From: an uncultured Butyricicoccus sp.
Lineage (GTDB): Bacteria > Bacillota > Clostridia > Oscillospirales > Butyricicoccaceae
Assembly (NCBI RefSeq): GCF_944381005.1
Contig: NZ_CALWJM010000002.1
Span: 62,001-126,000, forward strand
Direction of reading: 5' to 3'
DNA length: 64,000 nt
Below are positions 25,004-34,522 of the stretch, piece after piece. The translations under genes and the position numbers were made by a program. Positions within the stretch are counted from its first letter, which is position 1. Every line of letters starts with the position of its first letter. The notes below the pieces were generated by a model, which was not told the DNA's origin, did no database searches, and worked only from the letters and a program-made list of their open reading frames with translations.

Positions 25004-25362
25004 CCTACTTCGATTATCTGCGCTATGTGCCCTATGTGCTGCTGTTCGCGCTGGTGACTGCGCTGCTCTATGCCTGGGGGCTGTGGCGCAGCCAGAATCA
25101 GGGGCGTGACCTCAATGCCATGCTTTCGGCAAAAGGGATTTCGCGGATTCGGGGTGCGCTCAAGAAAAACGGCCCCATGACGCGCAAAGAACTCGAACAG
25201 GTGGTGCAAGGTTTGTCTGCCCGCCAGCCCTTTTCGCGCAACGGTATACAGGTAAACGACGCAAAGAAGTTTTTAGACTCGCTGCTGCCGTATATGCTCA
25301 AGCAAAAGTTAATTGAGGAACAACAACAGGAAAAAAAAGTCGTGTATGTGTATCGGAAGTAA
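25000..25362 (+). CDS. Single-pass membrane protein with winged-helix-like tail, function unknown
   Basis: 120-residue protein with one N-terminal membrane helix (YVPYVLLFALVTALLYAWGL) and a basic cytoplasmic part. That part reads like a winged helix (GISRIRGALKKNGPMTRKEL, then KKFLDSLLPYMLKQKLIEE). The likely start is GTG at 25000, 7 nt after GGGAGAGG and overlapping the stop of the PqqD-like gene. An ATG at 24979 lies upstream of that ribosome site and is less likely. It is probably a partner of the PqqD-like protein. I do not recognise a named family. Confidence 0.6.
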   Translation: MTYFDYLRYVPYVLLFALVTALLYAWGLWRSQNQGRDLNAMLSAKGISRIRGALKKNGPMTRKELEQVVQGLSARQPFSRNGIQVNDAKKFLDSLLPYMLKQKLIEEQQQEKKVVYVYRK

Positions 25363-25372
25363 GTAAAAAATG

Positions 25373-25402
25373 AAAACCTGCCATAAATGGCAGGTTTTTT
25401 TA
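25373..25402. terminator. Bidirectional terminator before the HAD gene
   Basis: AAAACCTGCCA, TAAA loop, TGGCAGGTTTT, followed by TTT. Confidence 0.85.
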
Positions 25403-25425
25403 TATGAATTTGAGACTGGTGGGTT

Positions 25426-26181
25426 TTAGCGGTGCAATAAGTTTTGCAAAATAACATCGGAAAAAATGCCGTCTTGTGGCGTGACCGTCACGACTTCTTG
25501 CCCGGCATGGCCGGTATAACCGAGAGATTGTGGACAAAACGCGACATCGGCCTGTTTGAGCAGCGGCAAATCAAACACACTGTCCCCGGCGGCAAAGACC
25601 CGTGCTTGTGGATACTGCTGACGCAGGCGGCGCACGCCTGACCCTTTATCGAGTGCCCGCGGTACCACATACACCTTTGCACCGTTTTCAAACAATTCCA
25701 CCTGCGCATCATCCACCGCCGCCCGCAAGCGTTCCAGTGTTGCGGGCACATTGGCGCTTTTGGTGAACACAAACAGGCCGTCTACCCGACGCACATCCAG
25801 CGTGCGGTCGGGGTCACGTTCCAAGACCTCCTGTGCCCGCTGCAAGGCGGGTTCCGCCGACTGGGTATAAGTCTGCGAAGTGGCATACCAATCGGCATCG
25901 GACACGCCATCGCGCAGCAAAACACCGCCGTTTGCCGTCAATGCAGTCTGTGGTATCCAGTCGGGTGAAAACAGAATCCGGCGGTACTGCTGGGTCGAGC
26001 GTGTTGTAACCGGTATAAAACGCATCACCTTGCGCACTTTGTCTATCAAGTGGTGCGTTTTGGCGGTCATAAAGGATACGCCCCGCCCTTCATAGCGCTC
26101 TACCAGTATCTTGTCTGCGCCGATATCGCGTTTGTACGAATAAATCAGGGTGTTATCCAAATCAGATGCAAAGATGTCCAT
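25426..26181 (-). CDS. HAD-family hydrolase of the Ter island
   Basis: 251-residue cytoplasmic phosphatase of the HAD superfamily. Motif I is DLDNT at the very N-terminus (nucleophile Asp6, acid Asp8). PVTTRSTQQYRRILF acts as motif II and GDSVFDLPLLKQAD supplies the motif IV acids. The start at 26181 follows GGAGG. It is the last minus-strand gene of the Ter island, behind the calcium ATPase. HAD enzymes are recurrent members of the predicted Ter-linked metabolic module, so I place it there. The substrate is unknown. Confidence 0.8.
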   Translation of the reverse strand: MDIFASDLDNTLIYSYKRDIGADKILVERYEGRGVSFMTAKTHHLIDKVRKVMRFIPVTTRSTQQYRRILFSPDWIPQTALTANGGVLLRDGVSDADWYATSQTYTQSAEPALQRAQEVLERDPDRTLDVRRVDGLFVFTKSANVPATLERLRAAVDDAQVELFENGAKVYVVPRALDKGSGVRRLRQQYPQARVFAAGDSVFDLPLLKQADVAFCPQSLGYTGHAGQEVVTVTPQDGIFSDVILQNLLHR

Positions 26182-26198
26182 AGAAACCTCCAGACAAA

Positions 26199-26226
26199 GA
26201 CCCGCGTCCCGATGGGGGCGCGGGTC
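26199..26226 (-). terminator. Hairpin between the Ca2+ ATPase and HAD genes
   Basis: GACCCGCGTCCC and GGGGGCGCGGGTC form a GC-rich stem on the 55-nt spacer; on the minus strand it is followed by TTTGTC, a weak terminator allowing partial readthrough. Confidence 0.55.
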
Positions 26227-26236
26227 AGTCAAACGT

Positions 26237-28876
26237 TTAAGCCTTGGGCTTGGGGGTCAGTGCCTTACGAATCAGGTCAACCGGATACATGGTGAGCGCC
26301 ATGCCAATGACAGCCAACCAGCCGTCCAGACCGAAGCGTACACAACTGAACACTTCGCCAATGACACCGCCAATCGAAACCAATATGGCCTGTACAACCA
26401 TAATCGCCAGCCAAATATGAATAAACCGACGGTTTTCCCCGATGTGCTCGAATACGTTCAAGCCGTCGCTGCGCACATTGAACGCATTGACCATGAAGCT
26501 GAACACGAACATACAGAAGAAACCGGTATACCACTGGGCTTCGGTGACAAAGCACGAGCGGAAGAACGGCACCATGAACCATACAATGCTGATGATAGTC
26601 AACCAGATGCTCATGATGATAATTTGAATGGCCATCGGCTTGCTGATAATGCTTTCGTCGCGGCGACGCGGCTTCATGCGCATATACTTTTTGAGCGCCG
26701 GTTCTCCGGCGAACATCAGCGATGCCAGCGAGTCCATACACAGGTTAATCCATAGCAGGTGCGTAACTTTGAGCGGGCTTTCAATGCCGAGGAACGGCGA
26801 GATAGCCGAGACAAAGACGGCTGCTAAGTTGATAACCAACTGCATTTTGCAGAATTTCAGGATGTTGATATACAAAGTACGGCCATACCAGATGGCGTTT
26901 TTAATCGAGTTGAAGTTGTCGTCCAGAATGACCAGTTTACCGGCTTCTTTGGCAACTTCGGTGCCCGAACCCATTGCAAAGCCAACGTCAGCGCGTTTGA
27001 GTGCCGGGCTGTCGTTGACACCGTCACCGGTCATACCAACAACCAGATTCATTTCCTGGCACAAGCGCACCATACGGCTTTTATCGGTCGGCAGCGCACG
27101 CGAGATAACGCGGATTCGCGGAATAATCTTCTTTACCTCGTCGTCGCTCATCTCAGCCAGTTCGGCCGAAGTCAGCACCATTTCATCACCGCCGTGGTAC
27201 AGATTGGCTTCGCGCGCAATCGCCATTGCGGTTTCTTTGCGGTCACCGGTAATCATAACGACCTGAATACCGGCCTTTTGTACTTCTTCAATCGCTTCGC
27301 GCGCTTCGGGACGCACGTCGTCACGGATTCCAACCAGTCCAATCAGCACCAAATCGTCGTGAATTTCATCGCGTACAAGCTGCTTGCGGCTGTATCCGAA
27401 CGCCAACACGCGCATGGCACGGTTTGCCAGCTCGTCGATTTTGGCGTTGAGTCGCACTTCGTCCACCGGAACTTCATTTCCATTGGTATCCAAGCACAGA
27501 TTTGCCTTTGCCAGCAGGCGTTCGGGCGCACCCTTATAGAACGTGCGACCCTGACCGGGCAAATAGGCTTGACTGAACTTGTTGGCGCTGTTAAAGTCCT
27601 GTTGTGCGCCAATTTCGCAGTCTGCGCGGTCAGCCAGTGCGCGGAACGTGTCCTCGCCCAAGAACTTGAGCAGCGCTTGGTCGGTCATGTTGCCGCCCAC
27701 GACATGGTGCTGGTCATCAAACAGCGCACCGGTGTTTTTGCCGATGCTCATGTGCAGCGACTCGGCCATTTTGGGTGCCTTTGCAATGTCAACGGTCTGC
27801 CCGCAGCCGTCGAAAAACTCAACAACCTCAAGCTGTCCCTTGGTAATCGTACCGGTTTTATCGCTGAATAGGATGTTGAGCGAACCGGCTGTTTCGATAC
27901 CGATGGACTTGCGCACCAGAACATTGACTTTGAGCAATTTGCCGGTGTTCTGCATGAGCACCAGCGCGATAACCAGCGGCAAACCTTCGGGCACGGCACA
28001 CACGATAATCGTGATGGCAATGGCTACCGCATTCATAATATCGCCAAAGATAGACAGCGCACCGGTTTGTAAATAGGCGCTCAAACCGCCGGACAGCAAA
28101 ATAAAGTGGATGAAGTATGCCAACGCGATGATGATAGCGCCGACATAGCCAAAGACCGAAATCTGACCCGCCAGTTTGTTCAGCTTGACTTTCAGCGGCG
28201 AATCGGGTTCCTTGTCCTCCATGTCCTTTGCCATCTTGCCCATCATGGTGGCGGTACCGACCTTTTGCACGACCATGTAGCCTTCCCCGTCGAGCACGGT
28301 TGCGCCGCGGAACAGGCTGTGCGCATCGACAAAGGTATCGCCCGTGATGTTTTCCGGGATGCAGAAGCCATCGGGGGCGGTGGTCTTGGGGCACTCCTCG
28401 GCCTCACCGTTCAAGGCGCTGTTGTCCACCGACAATGCGCCGTCAGCCAGAACGCCGTCGGCTAGGATTTTATCGCCCGACTGGAGCAGGATAACATCGC
28501 CTACAACGACGTCGTCGGCTTCAATGACCTTGACCGCGCCGTCACGAATCACTTTGACGGTATCTTTTTTCTGGGATTCTTTCAGTTTTCGATAGGCTTG
28601 GTCATTGGCAACGCCGGTCTTTGCCGATACAAAGTTGACCAGCAAAATGGCGATGATGGTGCCGACCGGTTCATACCAGTCGCTCTGCCCCAACGCAAAC
28701 ATGCCCAGCATGATAACCGCGATGACGCACAAAATGCGAATCATCGGGTCTTGGAAACCCTCTAAGAACTGCTGCCAAAAGGTTTCCGGCTCGGCTTCGG
28801 GGATGCTGTTGGCGCCATATTTTTTCCGGCTTTCTTCGACCTCAGCCGCCGAAAGTCCTTTGAATTTCTTGTGCAT
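26237..28876 (-). CDS. P-type Ca2+-transporting ATPase
   Basis: 879-residue membrane pump of the P2 (SERCA/PMCA-like) group. It has an N-terminal cation ATPase domain, ten or so helices, the phosphorylation site DKTGT with Asp339, KGAPERLL in the nucleotide domain, MITGD and TGDGVNDSPALKRADVG. The helix 4 motif VPEGLPLVIALVL indicates calcium or a related cation. It lies 90 nt downstream of three TerD genes on the same strand. TerD domains bind calcium, so the pump may set the calcium level they sense. Confidence 0.93.
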   Translation of the reverse strand: MHKKFKGLSAAEVEESRKKYGANSIPEAEPETFWQQFLEGFQDPMIRILCVIAVIMLGMFALGQSDWYEPVGTIIAILLVNFVSAKTGVANDQAYRKLKESQKKDTVKVIRDGAVKVIEADDVVVGDVILLQSGDKILADGVLADGALSVDNSALNGEAEECPKTTAPDGFCIPENITGDTFVDAHSLFRGATVLDGEGYMVVQKVGTATMMGKMAKDMEDKEPDSPLKVKLNKLAGQISVFGYVGAIIIALAYFIHFILLSGGLSAYLQTGALSIFGDIMNAVAIAITIIVCAVPEGLPLVIALVLMQNTGKLLKVNVLVRKSIGIETAGSLNILFSDKTGTITKGQLEVVEFFDGCGQTVDIAKAPKMAESLHMSIGKNTGALFDDQHHVVGGNMTDQALLKFLGEDTFRALADRADCEIGAQQDFNSANKFSQAYLPGQGRTFYKGAPERLLAKANLCLDTNGNEVPVDEVRLNAKIDELANRAMRVLAFGYSRKQLVRDEIHDDLVLIGLVGIRDDVRPEAREAIEEVQKAGIQVVMITGDRKETAMAIAREANLYHGGDEMVLTSAELAEMSDDEVKKIIPRIRVISRALPTDKSRMVRLCQEMNLVVGMTGDGVNDSPALKRADVGFAMGSGTEVAKEAGKLVILDDNFNSIKNAIWYGRTLYINILKFCKMQLVINLAAVFVSAISPFLGIESPLKVTHLLWINLCMDSLASLMFAGEPALKKYMRMKPRRRDESIISKPMAIQIIIMSIWLTIISIVWFMVPFFRSCFVTEAQWYTGFFCMFVFSFMVNAFNVRSDGLNVFEHIGENRRFIHIWLAIMVVQAILVSIGGVIGEVFSCVRFGLDGWLAVIGMALTMYPVDLIRKALTPKPKA

Positions 28877-28912
28877 TTAGATAATTCCTCTTCTCGAAAT
28901 CTTGTCTGAAAA

Positions 28913-28938
28913 ACGGGGAGGGCATATGCTCTCCCCAT
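28913..28938 (-). terminator. Partial terminator between terD and Ca2+ ATPase genes
   Basis: GGGGAG and CTCCCC enclose GCATATGC, all able to fold into one stem; the minus strand then reads GTTTTTC. It may reduce expression of the downstream pump. Confidence 0.55.
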
Positions 28939-28966
28939 TTCCAACACGTTTTCAACAGGCTCAGCT

Positions 28967-29563
28967 TTAACGGAACTGTTCAACCAGTTCGGCAATACCG
29001 CCAACCTGAAGCGGCTGACCCATTGCATTGAACTTCCATTCACCGTTCTTGCGGTACACCTCACCGAATACAACTGCGGTTGCATTGTTGTATTGGTCGG
29101 TCAGGTTGTAGCGGCAAATTTCCTGATTGTTTCGCGCATCTATCAGACGAATGAAGCTGTTTTGAATCATGCCGAAATGCTGACCGCGTTCGCGCGCCTG
29201 ATAAATAGTGACGCACATCACAACCCGGTCATATTCCTGCGGCAGCTTATCCAGTTCAATCACAATCTGCTCGTCATCGCCTTCACCGGCACCGGTCAGG
29301 TTGTCGCCCATGTGCTTGACTGCCCCCGAACGATGGGTCAGGTTATTATAGAAAATCACATCTGCATTGTTCTGAATCTTGCCGTCAATGCACACCAGAG
29401 CCGAAGCATCACAGTCAATCGACTGCGTTTTGCCGCCCAGTCCAAACAGACCGCGCTTGGCAGGCTTGGCTTCATCCCATCCCAAACCGACGATAACGCG
29501 ATTTAATCCGGGGGTTTCCTTGCTCAGGCTGACTTTTTGACCTTTCTGTAAGCTGACTGCCAT
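28967..29563 (-). CDS. terD: TerD-family protein (divergent copy with GLFG insert)
   Basis: 198-residue TerD-domain protein. It keeps the start [10 protein letters not shown], the calcium-binding [15 protein letters not shown] and VTIYQARERGQHFG. It differs from the other two copies by a short insert (KRGLFGLGGKTQS) and by DCDASALVC in place of DLDASAFLL. TerD proteins are cytoplasmic calcium-binding stress proteins linked to tellurite, acid and phage resistance. It is third in a row of three terD genes downstream of telA. Confidence 0.93.
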   Translation of the reverse strand: MAVSLQKGQKVSLSKETPGLNRVIVGLGWDEAKPAKRGLFGLGGKTQSIDCDASALVCIDGKIQNNADVIFYNNLTHRSGAVKHMGDNLTGAGEGDDEQIVIELDKLPQEYDRVVMCVTIYQARERGQHFGMIQNSFIRLIDARNNQEICRYNLTDQYNNATAVVFGEVYRKNGEWKFNAMGQPLQVGGIAELVEQFR

Positions 29564-29597
29564 ATCATTTCCCTCCTACAAAGGATATTTTATCCGT

Positions 29598-30179
29598 TTA
29601 TTCGGTTTCTACACCATAGTTTGCGCACAGCGCGGCCAGACCGCCATAGAAGCCCGAACCAATGGCGTTAAACTTCCATTCGCCGCCATTTTTATACAGT
29701 TCGCCAAAGACCGCCGCGGTTTCAATCGAGAAATCCTCGCCCAAATCGTAGCGCATCATTTCTTCGCCGGTCGCTTCGTTGTAGATGCGCACAAAGGCAT
29801 TGTTGACCTGACCAAAATTCTGGTTGCGCGCTTCCGCTTCATAAATGGTGACCGTAAAGGCAATTTTTTCAATGTTTGCCGGCACTTTGGACAGCTCAAT
29901 CCGAATCTGTTCGTCATCGCCCGCACCAGCGCCGGTACGGTTGTCGCCCATGTGCTCGACTGCACCTGACGGATGCTTGAGGTTGCCATAGAAGATGAAA
30001 TCTTCCGAACAGCTTACCTTGCCCGCTCCGGTCAGCAAAAATGCCGCCGAGTCAAGGTCAAAGCTGGAACCGGTATCGTACTGGTTGACATCCCAGCCAA
30101 TGCCGACAATCACCTTGTCCAGCCCCGGATTATCCTTGGTCAGGCTAACTTTCTGTCCTTTTTGCAAACATACTGGCAT
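29598..30179 (-). CDS. terD: TerD-family protein (middle copy)
   Basis: 193-residue TerD-domain protein with [10 protein letters not shown] and the calcium-binding [15 protein letters not shown], then [20 protein letters not shown]. The length is standard for the family. It is flanked by two further copies with short spacers, consistent with tandem duplication. AGGAGGGCG precedes the start. Confidence 0.95.
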   Translation of the reverse strand: MPVCLQKGQKVSLTKDNPGLDKVIVGIGWDVNQYDTGSSFDLDSAAFLLTGAGKVSCSEDFIFYGNLKHPSGAVEHMGDNRTGAGAGDDEQIRIELSKVPANIEKIAFTVTIYEAEARNQNFGQVNNAFVRIYNEATGEEMMRYDLGEDFSIETAAVFGELYKNGGEWKFNAIGSGFYGGLAALCANYGVETE

Positions 30180-30210
30180 AATAACGCCCTCCTCTTAGGT
30201 TTTCTCTCTA

Positions 30211-30792
30211 TTAGCAGGTTTCAATTCCATAGTTTGCGCACAGTGCAGCCAAACCGCCTTGGAATCCCGAACCAACTGCATTAAATTTCCAGCCGCCGCC
30301 ATGCCGGTAAATCTCACCGACTACGATTGCGGTTTCAATCGAGAAGTCCTCGCCCAAATCATAGCGAATCAATTCCTGATTGGTGTCGCTGTCCATGATA
30401 TGAATATACGCATTGGACACCTGTCCGAAATTCTGACGGCGCTGCTCGGCCTCGTAGATGGTGACCGTGAACGCAATTTTGTCGATGTTGTCAGGAATCT
30501 TGGTCAAGTCCACGGTGATTTGCTCGTCGTCACCGTCTCCCGCACCGGTCAGGTTATCGCCCATGTGCTCAACTGCACCAGATGGGTGCTTGAGGTTGCC
30601 ATAAAATACAAATGCGTCGGTGCCCGGCACCTGCCCATTTGCACCCAGCAGGAATGCAGAAGCGTCCAGGTCGAACTCTGCACCGCCGTCATACTTGTTC
30701 ACATCCCAACCCAATCCGACAAGCACATGCTTGAGCGACGGGTTTCCCTTGGTCAAATCCACTTTTTGTCCTTTTTGCAGGCTGATAGGCAT
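30211..30792 (-). CDS. terD: TerD-family protein (first copy)
   Basis: 193-residue TerD-domain protein with [25 protein letters not shown] and [20 protein letters not shown]. It is very similar to the middle copy along its whole length, so they are recent paralogues. It follows telA by 35 nt and starts after AAGGAGG. A calcium-binding stress protein, probably part of a membrane-associated complex with TelA. Confidence 0.95.
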   Translation of the reverse strand: MPISLQKGQKVDLTKGNPSLKHVLVGLGWDVNKYDGGAEFDLDASAFLLGANGQVPGTDAFVFYGNLKHPSGAVEHMGDNLTGAGDGDDEQITVDLTKIPDNIDKIAFTVTIYEAEQRRQNFGQVSNAYIHIMDSDTNQELIRYDLGEDFSIETAIVVGEIYRHGGGWKFNAVGSGFQGGLAALCANYGIETC

Positions 30793-30827
30793 ATAAATTC
30801 CTCCTTGTTCTATCGAAACGACAGATT

Positions 30828-31970
30828 TTAATTTTGTTTATTGTTACCGCGCATCATCTGTTCAAACTCGCCCTGAATGACGCGCAGGCGCTCGGTATCG
30901 GATTCGCGCTGACGGCGGGCATCTTCCTGAATCTTGCGGGTGTCGTCGATGCCCTGAACGATGGTTTTCCAAGTCTTTTCCAACGTTTCAATTTTAACCG
31001 AACTGCCCGACGCGAGCTGCGCGGTCATGCGCGACTGGTCTGCCGTGTTCTGCGCGTTGCGCAGCAGCATTTCATTGGTCTTTTCGTCCAGTGCACTCAT
31101 GGCTTCGGCCTGAATCCGCTGCCGCTTGAGCAGGATAGCCTGTGCAAGCGCCTGTTTGAATACGGGCAGCGTGATGATAAAGGCAGAATTGATTTTGCGC
31201 ACCAAGTTCATGTTGGCAAACTGCATGGTCTTAATCATGGGAATGGACTGCATCGCCACATTCTCGGCAATGCGCAAATCATGGGTGCGCTGCTCCAGCA
31301 TCATCTGTGCCTGTTCGAGCGTTTGCAGTTCAAACTGAATGGATGTATCACCGGTCTGTTCCAAGTCGGTACGGCGCTGAGCGATATAATTGGCGATTTC
31401 CTGACAGCCCTGTTCGCCCGCCAAGATGTATTTGACCAAGTCATGATAATAATTCACATTGGACTGGAACATTTGCTCCAATTTGCGGTTAGACTCCTTG
31501 ATTTCCGATTCATATTGCTTGAGCTGCACGAAAATCTTGTCCACCTCGTCGCCCATCGTGCGGTATTTATCCAGAATCTTGTCAAGCTGCTTGCGCATGT
31601 TGGAAAACAGGCGACCAAAGAAACCGGGTTGCTCTCGAATCTCGTCGATGTCGAACTTGTCCATGATTTTGCCCAGTGCGTTGAGCATGGCGCCCGAATC
31701 GTCAATTTGCTGCATGTTCATGCCGTTTAACACCGCGTCCGAGCACTTTGCAATCTCGCTGGCGACCTCGTTGCCAAAGCCGACAATGGTTTCCAGATTA
31801 TACACTTCAATGGTGGAAACAATGTCGTCTACCTCTTTGGTGCCCACAAGCGCCTTGGTCATCTGCTCGCGGTCGTCCTGAATGTTATAGGGTACGACCT
31901 CCATTGACGTTTCCTGCTGTTGGGGAGCGGTACCCTGTCCGGAGGACGGGGAACCAAATTGAATACTCAT
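30828..31970 (-). CDS. telA: TelA/YceH family toxic-anion resistance protein
   Basis: 380-residue largely helical cytoplasmic protein of the TelA family, named for tellurite resistance and paired with TerD proteins. Recognisable segments are [39 protein letters not shown] and [20 protein letters not shown]. The N-terminus is Gln/Pro/Ser-rich. Its start overlaps the yceG stop by 4 nt (ATGA), so the two are coupled. AGGAGGGG lies 6 nt before the start. Order yceG-telA-terD mirrors the Bacillus yce stress operon in gene content. Confidence 0.92.
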   Translation of the reverse strand: MSIQFGSPSSGQGTAPQQQETSMEVVPYNIQDDREQMTKALVGTKEVDDIVSTIEVYNLETIVGFGNEVASEIAKCSDAVLNGMNMQQIDDSGAMLNALGKIMDKFDIDEIREQPGFFGRLFSNMRKQLDKILDKYRTMGDEVDKIFVQLKQYESEIKESNRKLEQMFQSNVNYYHDLVKYILAGEQGCQEIANYIAQRRTDLEQTGDTSIQFELQTLEQAQMMLEQRTHDLRIAENVAMQSIPMIKTMQFANMNLVRKINSAFIITLPVFKQALAQAILLKRQRIQAEAMSALDEKTNEMLLRNAQNTADQSRMTAQLASGSSVKIETLEKTWKTIVQGIDDTRKIQEDARRQRESDTERLRVIQGEFEQMMRGNNKQN

Positions 31971-34351
31971 CCATGACCCCTCCTAAAAAATCGGGTGAAA
32001 ATTCCTTCATTATTTGCAGTTGCCCCATTGAGATAAGGGGGCTGTAAATCATATAAATACTCACCGGCCTGATGTTCATAGAACAGCGGCTCGGAATAAT
32101 ATTTTTCAATAATCTGATAACCGGTCGGCACAAACAGCACCACATCAAAGCACGAAAGATGCAGCAGCGCCAGCAAAATGCTGTCCTCCAGACTGCACGC
32201 GGCTTCGCCTGTGGCGACGACTGCCACTTTGGGCACATCCTTGGTAAAATCGGTTTTTTGCAGTACGCGCACGATTTCTTTTGGCAGATTCATGGCGACC
32301 GACAAAATTTTATATTCCATGCCCTGCGAGAATGTGCCGCGAATCAGACCGGAATCGAGCAGCGCTTGTACTTTGTCCAGCAAAAAATCCTGTACTTCGG
32401 CACGCAGTAGGCTATATGGATAGGCCGGACTGTTTTGCAGCGCCTGTCGTTGCAGCTTGCGGTTTTTGATAAACGGCACCGGATTGAACCGTGCATCGTC
32501 ACACGGTTTGCTGTACGGCAATCGGGTGATGCACAGTGTATCTTGGGTTATCATCCGTTTGACCTGTGACCAGTAAGCCGCCGTGTCGCCGTTCTTGATA
32601 CCGCTGACCTTGGCGGTCAGCACGGGCACCAATACCGTGTCGTCCACCGTGGCAAAGCCCGGTCGGAGCGGCGCTTCTTTGTCCCACAAGATGTAAATTT
32701 CCTCGCACATGGTTTGCAGCGAAACCGCCGTCGCTTTTTGATACTGGTGGGCACGGTACAAGCCCGAATCCTGATACAGCGTTTCGGTCAATTCCTGCTC
32801 AGCGTGGAACGCTGCTGTGCTGTATGCCGTAGAATCGGCTGACAGCGGGAACTTGTCCAAGTGCAGCGTGTCCGAATAGATGCGGTCAAACAGCCGCTTG
32901 TCGGTCAGGCAACATTCGCTTGCCTGTTCGGGGTAAATCTCCAGCACATCGAGCGGCAACCGCGATAAAAACCGCAAAAACAGGGCTTCAAACGCCGTGC
33001 GGCAAATGCCGAAATACAGCAGCACGGGCAGTTTACCGGCTGCATATCCCTCGAATAGCGTGCGGAAATAGCGATTAAACCAGCAAATCACATAGACTGC
33101 GCGGTTTTTAATGCGCATGGGCGATTCTCCCGCCTGTTCCATCTCGGTTATGAGTTCGGCCAATGCGCGCCCCGCCGCCGCATCCAGTTTGGCGTTTGAG
33201 GTCGGGGTGAGCGCGGGCAATAGTCCGGCAATGACCTGTGCCGCCGACTGCGTGTTGCACCGTGCAACCCGCGCGGTTTCATCAGGAGTAGGAATGGGCA
33301 GTTCTTCCAGTACGGTCACATGCCGTCCGGTGTCCTCCAACTTTTTACGCCACAGGAACAAGTCACGAGTGTAGGCGGATTTGTCCTCTACGCCCAAAAT
33401 CCGTACAAACATGGTGTATACATATTGGGGTTCGCTTCCGCGCTCGGCGGGCGGTTTGAGCGAATCGGCTACCAAGTCGCCCGAAAGCCAAGTGTTCGCC
33501 GCGATAATCGGCGCATTGGGGAATAACTCGGCAGGCGTGCGCGAAGGCCGGGGCGCTGGACGTGCCGCCGGACGTGGTGTGGTTGCCTGTGCCGGACGAG
33601 ACTGCGCCGGACGTGTGGTGGTTTGTGCGGGACGGGCGGCAGGTGCCGGACGCGGCGCGGACTGTGCGGGGCGCGGTCGATAGTTCTTTACCAGTTGTTC
33701 AAGCGAAAATCCCTGTGGAAACGGTGCGTTTCCTGCCCAGTCACAGCGCGTAGTCTGTGCATTGGACGGGTCAAGGCGCTGATATGCGCCGTCGCCCTGC
33801 GGTTCCAACAGCAAAATATCACAGCCGGCATCGGCCAGCACACAGAATAATTGCAATTCATGGGCGCTTAACGCGCCATCATACAGGATGCGCGGCAATG
33901 GGTCGGTACCCAGCCGGTGCAAAAGCTGTTCAAAGCGGTAATACATCCAGCATAAAAATTTTATATATGCGTTGCGCAGCATGCCGTCGTTTTTGCCCTG
34001 CGCACGCAAGCCCAAAAGAGTTTGATGAATGGACTGCGCCAGATTTTCCCGCTGTGCAGCCGACAGTCGGGGCAGCCATTTGCCAAGCTGCTGTTCAAAA
34101 AACGCAGGGTCACAGCTAAAAGAATCGCCCAGCATCTCATGCAGATATTCCAGTTGACCGCCATCCGGATTTTGCAGTTTTCCAGTCAGGCGCATGGGAA
34201 GTTGTGCGCGTTTTTCCAGCGCCTGTTCCAAAAAATGCGCCAGTTCGGGGCTATACCCCGCAATGCGGCAAAAATAGACCCCCGGCACCGGCCGCTCGGA
34301 AAGCGGCTTCCAAAAGTCGTCAAACTGTGTTAGCTGCTGTCGTTTCAACAT
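31967..34351 (-). CDS. yceG: YceG-family Ter-module protein with duplicated N-terminal module
   Basis: 794 residues, much longer than the 530-540 of Bacillus YceG. Residues 1-224 form an extra YceG-like module, 225-275 a Pro/Ala/Arg-rich linker, and 276-794 the usual YceG-length part. A repeated unit can be aligned at 123-187 (RNAYIKFLCW then GCDILLLEPQGDG), at 412-475 (KNRAVYVICW then PLDVLEIYPEQ) and, in part, near 715-750 (CFDVVLFVPTG). A similar unit is also in the divergent protease protein. Function is unknown in the family. No signal peptide. It has its own promoter (34436-34464) inside the island. Confidence 0.82.
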   Translation of the reverse strand: MLKRQQLTQFDDFWKPLSERPVPGVYFCRIAGYSPELAHFLEQALEKRAQLPMRLTGKLQNPDGGQLEYLHEMLGDSFSCDPAFFEQQLGKWLPRLSAAQRENLAQSIHQTLLGLRAQGKNDGMLRNAYIKFLCWMYYRFEQLLHRLGTDPLPRILYDGALSAHELQLFCVLADAGCDILLLEPQGDGAYQRLDPSNAQTTRCDWAGNAPFPQGFSLEQLVKNYRPRPAQSAPRPAPAARPAQTTTRPAQSRPAQATTPRPAARPAPRPSRTPAELFPNAPIIAANTWLSGDLVADSLKPPAERGSEPQYVYTMFVRILGVEDKSAYTRDLFLWRKKLEDTGRHVTVLEELPIPTPDETARVARCNTQSAAQVIAGLLPALTPTSNAKLDAAAGRALAELITEMEQAGESPMRIKNRAVYVICWFNRYFRTLFEGYAAGKLPVLLYFGICRTAFEALFLRFLSRLPLDVLEIYPEQASECCLTDKRLFDRIYSDTLHLDKFPLSADSTAYSTAAFHAEQELTETLYQDSGLYRAHQYQKATAVSLQTMCEEIYILWDKEAPLRPGFATVDDTVLVPVLTAKVSGIKNGDTAAYWSQVKRMITQDTLCITRLPYSKPCDDARFNPVPFIKNRKLQRQALQNSPAYPYSLLRAEVQDFLLDKVQALLDSGLIRGTFSQGMEYKILSVAMNLPKEIVRVLQKTDFTKDVPKVAVVATGEAACSLEDSILLALLHLSCFDVVLFVPTGYQIIEKYYSEPLFYEHQAGEYLYDLQPPYLNGATANNEGIFTRFFRRGHG

Positions 34352-34435
34352 GGTTTCAACATCCTGCTTCTATGTTAAGCTCTTTTTGCAGACAATTTCG
34401 CACTTTGACGAAATAATCCATCAAACGATATTATC

Positions 34436-34464
34436 ACTTTATCATTTTTATCGGCATTTTTCAA
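34436..34464 (-). promoter_or_regulatory. Internal Ter-island promoter before yceG
   Basis: Minus-strand TTGAAA (34464-34459), 17-bp spacer, TAAAGT (34441-34436), in the 170-bp gap before yceG. It would let yceG-telA-terD be transcribed apart from the upstream metabolic genes. Confidence 0.55.
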
Positions 34465-34522
34465 TAGATTTACCCGCCAAATTATTTACAGTTTGTAAAC
34501 ATTGCCGAGACAATGCGCGGTT

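Noticed and set aside
26237..28876. Mg2+ or K+ specificity for the P-type ATPase
   Set aside because: The VPEGLPLVIA helix and overall layout fit the calcium P2 group better; a related cation cannot be fully excluded.
33540..33690. Repeat-rich DNA resembling a tandem array
   Set aside because: It encodes the Pro/Ala/Arg-rich linker of YceG and has no regular repeat unit or spacer pattern; not CRISPR.
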